Below, in pieces: positions 14,952 through 19,120 of a stretch of 19,120 bases of DNA (position 1 is the first letter of the stretch; the number at the start of each line of letters is the position of its first letter). The translations under genes and the position numbers were made by a program. Below the pieces are notes generated by a model. The model was given only the letters and a program-made list of their open reading frames with translations. It was not told the DNA's origin and did not search any database. The stretch is from positions 1 to 19,120 of the forward strand of contig CAMDSI010000020.1 in the NCBI GenBank assembly GCA_945906915.1, read 5' to 3'. This DNA is from Spirosoma fluviale. GTDB lineage: Bacteria > Bacteroidota > Bacteroidia > Cytophagales > Spirosomataceae.

Positions 14952-15084
14952 AAAGCACAAAGAATAAAGTTGGAATAAAAAATGGGGCCTCGGCCCCATT
15001 TTTTATGTGCTTTTTAACATTTCACGAAGGTTATCGCCGCAGGCGATACCATCTCTATTCTTTATGCTTTATTCTTTGTGCTTT
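14952..15084. repeat. 133-bp element bounded by an 18-bp perfect inverted repeat
   Basis: AAAGCACAAAGAATAAAG at 14952-14969 returns as its exact reverse complement at 15067-15084. Inside are the bidirectional terminator (14977-15004) and a second hairpin at 15029-15050 (GGT-T-ATCGCC, loop GCA, GGCGATACC, with one bulged T). Short variants of the same words continue outside the arms (GAATAGAGCAC at 14941, CTCTATTC at 15053). I see no clear target-site duplication. It fills the convergent gap between nfu and the HAD gene and resembles a REP- or MITE-like intergenic element. Confidence 0.7.
14977..15004. terminator. Bidirectional terminator between nfu and the HAD gene
   Basis: A 13-bp perfect stem (AAAAAATGGGGCC with GGCCCCATTTTTT) around a two-base TC (in practice a four-base CTCG) loop. 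Its A/T flanks give a T run on either strand, so it can end both the nfu transcript and the opposing HAD/tpiA transcript. Confidence 0.88.
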
Positions 15085-15099
15085 ACTTTACGATTAATT

Positions 15100-15783
15100 T
15101 TAAATGAAATTTAGCACAAATCGTAACTCCTCCACCTCCCTAAAATTCTGATGCTCCACCTTGTGAGAAACCACTTCGTGAGCCCAAGTCGTGTGAAACG
15201 GAACATGGATTCCATGGCCGCCTACCGCGAGTACAGGGAGAATATCTGATTTCAATGAATTCCCTATCATCGTGAAATGCGCTGGATCTACATCCAAGTG
15301 TTTGATTAGTTTCAAATAATCGCTTTCCTGCTTATCAGACATGATTTCGATGTGGTGGAAATATTGCTCTAAGCCTGATTTAGCTAGTTTGCGTTGTTGA
15401 TCTAACAGGTCGCCTTTGGTGGCTACGACTAATCGGTATTTGCCTTGCAAGGATTGCAAAACTTCGACTACGCCAGGCAAAATTTCGATATCTCGTTCGA
15501 GTAATTCTTTACCTAGGTTCAGAATCTTTTCGATTCCATCTAAGCCCATGGTTCCACCGGAAATCTGAATGGCTGTTTCGACCATGGAAAGCATAAAGCC
15601 TTTGACCCCATAACCGTAAAGTGCCAGGTTATTCATCTCGACCTTAAAAAGCTCCTGACCGGTGGTGTGAGACGGCAAATAGTCTTCCATTAATGCGCAG
15701 AATTTATCTTCTGTTTCCTTAAAGTAAGGCTCATTCACCCAAAGGGTGTCGTCTGCGTCGAATGCGATTACGTGTTCCATCAT
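15100..15783 (-). CDS. HAD-family hydrolase (phosphatase of unknown substrate)
   Basis: A 227-residue haloacid-dehalogenase-superfamily protein with a helical cap, similar in size to YjjG/phosphoglycolate-phosphatase types. Motif I is AFDADDTLW with nucleophile D9 and acid/base D11. Motif II is T in LVVATKGD (about 115-122), motif III is the Lys in the SDKQESDYLKLI region (about 149-160), and motif IV is MIGNSLKSD (about 171-179) with GNS replacing the commoner GDS. The cap occupies about 18-95. It probably dephosphorylates a small metabolite in the cytoplasm; the substrate cannot be read. Two ATG codons stand in tandem at 15783 and 15780. It lies downstream of tpiA on the same strand, but a 104-bp palindromic spacer separates them. 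Confidence 0.85.
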   Translation of the reverse strand: MMEHVIAFDADDTLWVNEPYFKETEDKFCALMEDYLPSHTTGQELFKVEMNNLALYGYGVKGFMLSMVETAIQISGGTMGLDGIEKILNLGKELLERDIEILPGVVEVLQSLQGKYRLVVATKGDLLDQQRKLAKSGLEQYFHHIEIMSDKQESDYLKLIKHLDVDPAHFTMIGNSLKSDILPVLAVGGHGIHVPFHTTWAHEVVSHKVEHQNFREVEELRFVLNFI

Positions 15784-15797
15784 GCTAATATAAAAAA

Positions 15798-15866
15798 AGA
15801 GTAGAGATTATAGAGCATAGAGTAGAGATGGTCTAATCTCTATCTACAATCTTTACTCTCTACTCT
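15798..15866. repeat. Long imperfect palindrome of TAGAG words between tpiA and the HAD gene
   Basis: The outer arms AGAGTAGAGA (15798-15807) and TCTCTACTCT (15857-15866) are exact reverse complements. The inner arms TAGAGAT (15823-15829) and ATCTCTA (15836-15842) enclose a 6-base loop, and most of the DNA between also pairs with small gaps. The motif GCATA-AG-TAGAGATGG (15815-15831) reappears, with one inserted base and A/G changes, on the minus strand of the 14952-15084 element (about 15049-15067), so the two are related. In RNA from the tpiA promoter it would fold just upstream of the HAD start codon. Confidence 0.65.
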
Positions 15867-15887
15867 ATTATCTCTTATCTCGTCTTC

Positions 15888-16649
15888 TTAGTAAGAAGTT
15901 GCAATCGTAATAAAATCAGCCGCCACTAACGAAGCGCCACCGATTAAACCACCATCTACGTCTGGGCAAGCGAATAGTTCTTTTGCGTTTTTCGCGTTGC
16001 AGCTTCCGCCGTACAGGATAGAGCAATCGTCGGCTACGCTTTGGCCATATTTTTTAGCAATGTGTGCCCGTAAATAGGCATGCATATCTTGTGCTTGTTC
16101 TGAAGAGGCAGTTAAACCTGTTCCGATGGCCCAAATAGGTTCGTAAGCGATGACTACTTTGCCAAATTCTTCCGCCGAAAGGTGGAATAAGCTTTCAGTT
16201 AATTGTTGTGCTACGTAGGCTAAGAAATCACCGCCTTCGCGTAGTTCTAAGCTTTCACCGCAGCAAAATAGGGGAGTTAGGCCGTTTGCTAAAGCAGCAT
16301 CTGTTTTAGCCGCTAATTGCTCGTTTGTTTCTGCGAAGTATTGACGACGCTCGGAGTGTCCTATGATGACGTATTGTACGCCAGCAGAAGCTAACATCGG
16401 TGCGGAAATCTCACCTGTATATGCGCCAGAGGCTTTTTCGTGGCAGTTTTGGGCTGCAACAGCTAGGTTAGGAATGCCTTCAATTACTTGATTCACACCC
16501 GTTAAATACAAAGCTGGTGCTGACATAATCACCTGAACATCCGCGGAAACGCTAGACTTCACTAATTCTGCTACTTCAGTAGCTAAAACGAAAGCCTCTT
16601 GCGCCGTTTTGTTCATTTTCCAGTTACCTGCAACAATTTTTTTTCTCAT
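15888..16649 (-). CDS. tpiA: Triosephosphate isomerase
   Basis: A 253-residue TIM-barrel enzyme that interconverts glyceraldehyde-3-phosphate and dihydroxyacetone phosphate in glycolysis and gluconeogenesis. Active-site residues are N9 and K11 (AGNWKMN), H98 (IGHSERR) and E170 (AYEPIWAIGTG); the phosphate-gripping loop 6 follows as AIGTGLTAS, and ILYGGSCNAKN and GGLIGGASL complete the phosphate site. Length and motifs are complete. The ATG at 16649 gives the normal MRKKIVAGNWK start. The gene is divergent from the GH3 gene (135 bp apart) and upstream of the HAD gene. The stop codon lies inside a short palindrome (15884-15898). Confidence 0.97.
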   Translation of the reverse strand: MRKKIVAGNWKMNKTAQEAFVLATEVAELVKSSVSADVQVIMSAPALYLTGVNQVIEGIPNLAVAAQNCHEKASGAYTGEISAPMLASAGVQYVIIGHSERRQYFAETNEQLAAKTDAALANGLTPLFCCGESLELREGGDFLAYVAQQLTESLFHLSAEEFGKVVIAYEPIWAIGTGLTASSEQAQDMHAYLRAHIAKKYGQSVADDCSILYGGSCNAKNAKELFACPDVDGGLIGGASLVAADFITIATSY

Positions 16650-16668
16650 ACGTTCATCATTTAAGCCC

Positions 16669-16676
16669 CAAAATTA
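16669..16676 (-). promoter_or_regulatory. Candidate -7 box of tpiA
   Basis: Read on the minus strand this is TAATTTTG, a full match to TAnnTTTG, 19 bp upstream of the tpiA ATG. No clear TTG is seen at the -33 distance. It would give a short leader of about 13 nt. Confidence 0.5.
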
Positions 16677-16784
16677 CAACACCTTTCCGTGGAATGAAAA
16701 TTACCTATAAAAATTCGGCCCGATATTTCAGAAGATTCCCACATTTAGCGTATTTTCACACCTTATATGAACGTTAACCTTGCT

Positions 16785-19120
16785 ATGAAAAAATTCAGCA
16801 CCGGCTTACTACTTTTACTTCTTCCTTTTCTGTCCTTTTCACAGGATTTGTTTCCGCATACTCAGTCTAAATGGGTCGATTCCGTTTTTAATTCCTTAAG
16901 TGTGGACGAAAAAATCGGGCAATTATTAATGCCTCGCGGAAATGTGGCAGACACCTACGATACAACACGTTTGTATTCGATTGTGAAAGAATACCATGTG
17001 GGAGGCTTTGTCCTATTTAAAGGGCATCCGGTGAAGCAGGCGCTTTTAGTGAATGAATTACAAAATAGAACGAAGGTTCCGCTATTTATTGGGATGGACT
17101 TGGAGTGGGGATTGGCGATGCGTTTGGATTCGACGTTCCGTTTTCCGTACCAAATGACTTTGGGCGCTATGCAAGGCAATACCGCTTTGATCGAGAAGAT
17201 GGGGGTACAAATAGGCGAGCAGTGTAGAAGAATGGGCGTGCACATTAATTATGCGCCGGTGGTGGATGTGAATAATAATCCAGCGAATCCGGTGATTAAT
17301 TTCCGCTCGTTTGGGGAGAATCGGGAGGATGTGACGGCGAAGGCTTTGGCCTACATGAAAGGTCTTCAAAAGGCTGGAATCATTACCTCAGCAAAACATT
17401 TTCCAGGTCACGGTGACACGGGTGTGGATTCTCACCTAGATATTCCGATCTTAAATCACTCACGTTCACGCCTGGATAGTTTGGAATTATATCCTTACAA
17501 AGAATTGATATCGAATGGATTACAAGGAGTGATGGTAGGGCACTTGAATTTACCTGCTTTGGACACGACCGCGTCCTTAGCTTCGACGCTTTCGAAACCG
17601 ATTGTGACAGGTTTGCTTCGCGATGAAATGAAGTTTCAGGGCCTCGTGTTTACGGATGCGATGGATATGAAGGGCGCGACCAAAATGTTTCCAGAAGGCA
17701 CAGCGAACGTAAAAGCTATCTTGGCGGGGAATGATATTTTAGAAACTTTTGTGGATGTTCCCGCTGCTTTTGATGCGATTAAGAAGGCCTTAACAAATGG
17801 TGAAATCTCGCAAGATGATATCGATAGCCGCGTGAAACGTATTTTACATGCCAAAGCCTGGGCAGGATTAGCCCACTATTCTCCCATCGTAGTAGCTGAT
17901 TTAATTAAGGATTTGAATCCGATTAAGAGCGAGGTGCTAAATAGGGAGTTTGCGGAGAAGACGATCACGTTGATCAAGAATCCGGGCGAACTTGTTCCCG
18001 TTCGCGCTCTCGACAAAACACGCATCGCGACATTAGCCATCGGGAAGCCGTCCTACGGTGCTACTTTCCCCACGGAGTTCCAAAAAATGGCCAATAACTA
18101 CCTCGAAATGCCTCACTACTATCTAGATGAAACGAGTGCAGATACGACGATTGCACGCATCGAAAAATCGCTCGCGAGCTATGATGTGGTGTTAATGGGT
18201 ATTCACAGTATTTCGATTCGCCCGGCGAATAATTATAGTTTGAAGCCGGCGATTAAGGCTTTAGTGAATCGTTTTGCCACGCCTAAAACGGTGGCGATTC
18301 ACTTTGCAAACGTGAACACGCTGACACAATTTGATAGTTTAAAGAATGCAGGAGCCTTGTTGACGGCTTACCAAGATGGTATTTCCCAACAGGAAGCGGC
18401 AGCGGAGATTGTGTTCGGTGCGATTCCGGTGACGGGGAAATTACCCGTTAGTTTGAATGCGACTTATAAGCAGGGGATGGGATTGACGACCACTTCTTTA
18501 GCTCGATTGCAATATAATTTGCTGCCTGAGTCAGTGGGCATTTCATCTGCCTACTTAAATGCAAAGGTGGATTCGATGGCGAATTTAGCGATTGCGGTGA
18601 GGGGTGCTCCGGGGGTGGTGGTGTTGATTGCTAAAGAAGGGAAGGTCATTTACCACAAAGCTTTTGGCAACCAAATCTATGAAACGACGGTTCCTTTAAA
18701 GACATCTGATATCTTCGATTTGGCCTCTATTACCAAGATTTCTACCTCCATTCCAGCGCTAATGAAATGGCAAGACGAGGGGAAATTCTCGTTAAAAACT
18801 ACGATGGGACAACTGGTTCCGTCCTTCGTAAAATCGAATAAATCCGGACTTTTATATGAAGATGTGTTAACCCATCAATCCCGCTTAAAGGCTTGGATTC
18901 CCTTCTGGATGGACTATGTGGATAGCACGGACATGATTTTCCACAGCAAGAAATTCCAAGAAAAATTCACGAAAGACGATGTGAAATACAAATATGTAGA
19001 GCGTTTCTTAAGCCCAGCTTCTGGGGAAGCACGTTTGAAGAAAAATATCAAGGATGAAAAGGCGATGTGGAAAGAATTCGTGGATATCACGAAAGATGTG
19101 ACGCGTTGGAAACCATTCAC
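16785..19120 (+). CDS. Exported GH3 beta-N-acetylglucosaminidase (NagZ-like) fused to a beta-lactamase-fold serine hydrolase; 3' end outside window
   Basis: The frame stays open from the ATG at 16785 to the window edge (778 codons). It starts with a signal peptide (MKKFSTGLLLLLLPFLSFSQ), so it acts in the periplasm or outside; there is no lipobox Cys. Residues about 25-360 are a GH3 catalytic domain: KHFPGHGDT (204-212), the NagZ-type dyad D215-S-H217 (VDSHLD) and nucleophile D291 (FTDAMDM). Residues about 385-555 form a GH3 C-terminal-like domain. From about 585 a class-C beta-lactamase/serine-hydrolase domain begins, with S648-I-T-K651 as the SxxK nucleophile motif; its Tyr motif should lie just beyond the edge. 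This suggests removal of N-acetylglucosamine from murein or chitin fragments. An in-frame ATG at 16767 is possible but fits the signal peptide less well. Divergent from tpiA. Confidence 0.9.
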   Translation, partial: MKKFSTGLLLLLLPFLSFSQDLFPHTQSKWVDSVFNSLSVDEKIGQLLMPRGNVADTYDTTRLYSIVKEYHVGGFVLFKGHPVKQALLVNELQNRTKVPLFIGMDLEWGLAMRLDSTFRFPYQMTLGAMQGNTALIEKMGVQIGEQCRRMGVHINYAPVVDVNNNPANPVINFRSFGENREDVTAKALAYMKGLQKAGIITSAKHFPGHGDTGVDSHLDIPILNHSRSRLDSLELYPYKELISNGLQGVMVGHLNLPALDTTASLASTLSKPIVTGLLRDEMKFQGLVFTDAMDMKGATKMFPEGTANVKAILAGNDILETFVDVPAAFDAIKKALTNGEISQDDIDSRVKRILHAKAWAGLAHYSPIVVADLIKDLNPIKSEVLNREFAEKTITLIKNPGELVPVRALDKTRIATLAIGKPSYGATFPTEFQKMANNYLEMPHYYLDETSADTTIARIEKSLASYDVVLMGIHSISIRPANNYSLKPAIKALVNRFATPKTVAIHFANVNTLTQFDSLKNAGALLTAYQDGISQQEAAAEIVFGAIPVTGKLPVSLNATYKQGMGLTTTSLARLQYNLLPESVGISSAYLNAKVDSMANLAIAVRGAPGVVVLIAKEGKVIYHKAFGNQIYETTVPLKTSDIFDLASITKISTSIPALMKWQDEGKFSLKTTMGQLVPSFVKSNKSGLLYEDVLTHQSRLKAWIPFWMDYVDSTDMIFHSKKFQEKFTKDDVKYKYVERFLSPASGEARLKKNIKDEKAMWKEFVDITKDVTRWKPF

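Noticed and set aside
14807..15097. Plus-strand frame spanning the nfu end and the repeat element
   Set aside because: It crosses a strong terminator and repeats and has no coding character; nfu already explains its first part.
15884..15898. CTTCTTA-G-TAAGAAG palindrome over the tpiA stop codon
   Set aside because: Single-base loop and no T run; probably chance, though it resembles the one over the M61 stop.
1..19120. Prophage, integrative element, defence or CRISPR system
   Set aside because: No integrase, transposase, spaced repeats, tRNA or restriction/nuclease-effector gene is visible; the XRE gene has no toxin-like or phage partner.

Overview
This window reads as a chromosomal segment of a Bacteroidota bacterium, most likely a Cytophagales/Spirosomataceae-type freshwater organism (phylum fairly sure, lower ranks a guess). 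The reasons are moderate GC, almost no Shine-Dalgarno sites, several promoters matching the Bacteroidota primary-sigma -7 box TAnnTTTG, the long Bacteroidota-type PurM, an exported GH3/serine-hydrolase fusion, and a very large exported protein that I can tie only loosely to this phylum. I see no transposase, phage, CRISPR, tRNA or rRNA gene. The content is mostly housekeeping.

Layout. 1-226 (-): 5' part of a pentapeptide-repeat protein. 287-907 (+): AlkB-family dioxygenase whose 3' end overlaps, tail to tail, an acyltransferase (853-1668, -). 1713-2567 (+): BASS/SBF transporter, overlapping by 4 bp the last gene of a compact minus-strand operon at 3827-2564 (KdsC-like phosphatase, gamma-carbonic-anhydrase-like protein, VF530-family protein). 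3880-10642 (+): four overlapping genes: an unrecognised exported protein of about 1312 aa, a PlsC-like acyltransferase, RecO and an M61 peptidase. 10724-11059: small XRE regulator with repeats in front of it. 11122-13276: hemB (magnesium-type metal site) and purM. 13397-14214: rplU-rpmA with a clear promoter and terminator; L27 has an unusual 64-residue Ala/Lys/Pro tail. 14319-14912: Nfu-type Fe-S carrier. 15100-15783 and 15888-16649 (-): HAD phosphatase and triosephosphate isomerase, with repeat-rich palindromic spacers on both sides of the HAD gene. 16785-end (+): exported NagZ-like GH3 glycosidase joined to a beta-lactamase-fold domain, cut by the window edge.

How it fits together. Envelope functions recur (two acyltransferases, KdsC for Kdo/LPS, an exported murein-type glycosidase, the giant exported protein). 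The rest is core metabolism and information processing (haem, purine, glycolysis, ribosome, Fe-S, DNA repair). The least explained items are the giant exported protein and its tight coupling to plsC-recO-M61, the tailed L27, and the two related palindromic intergenic elements around the HAD gene.
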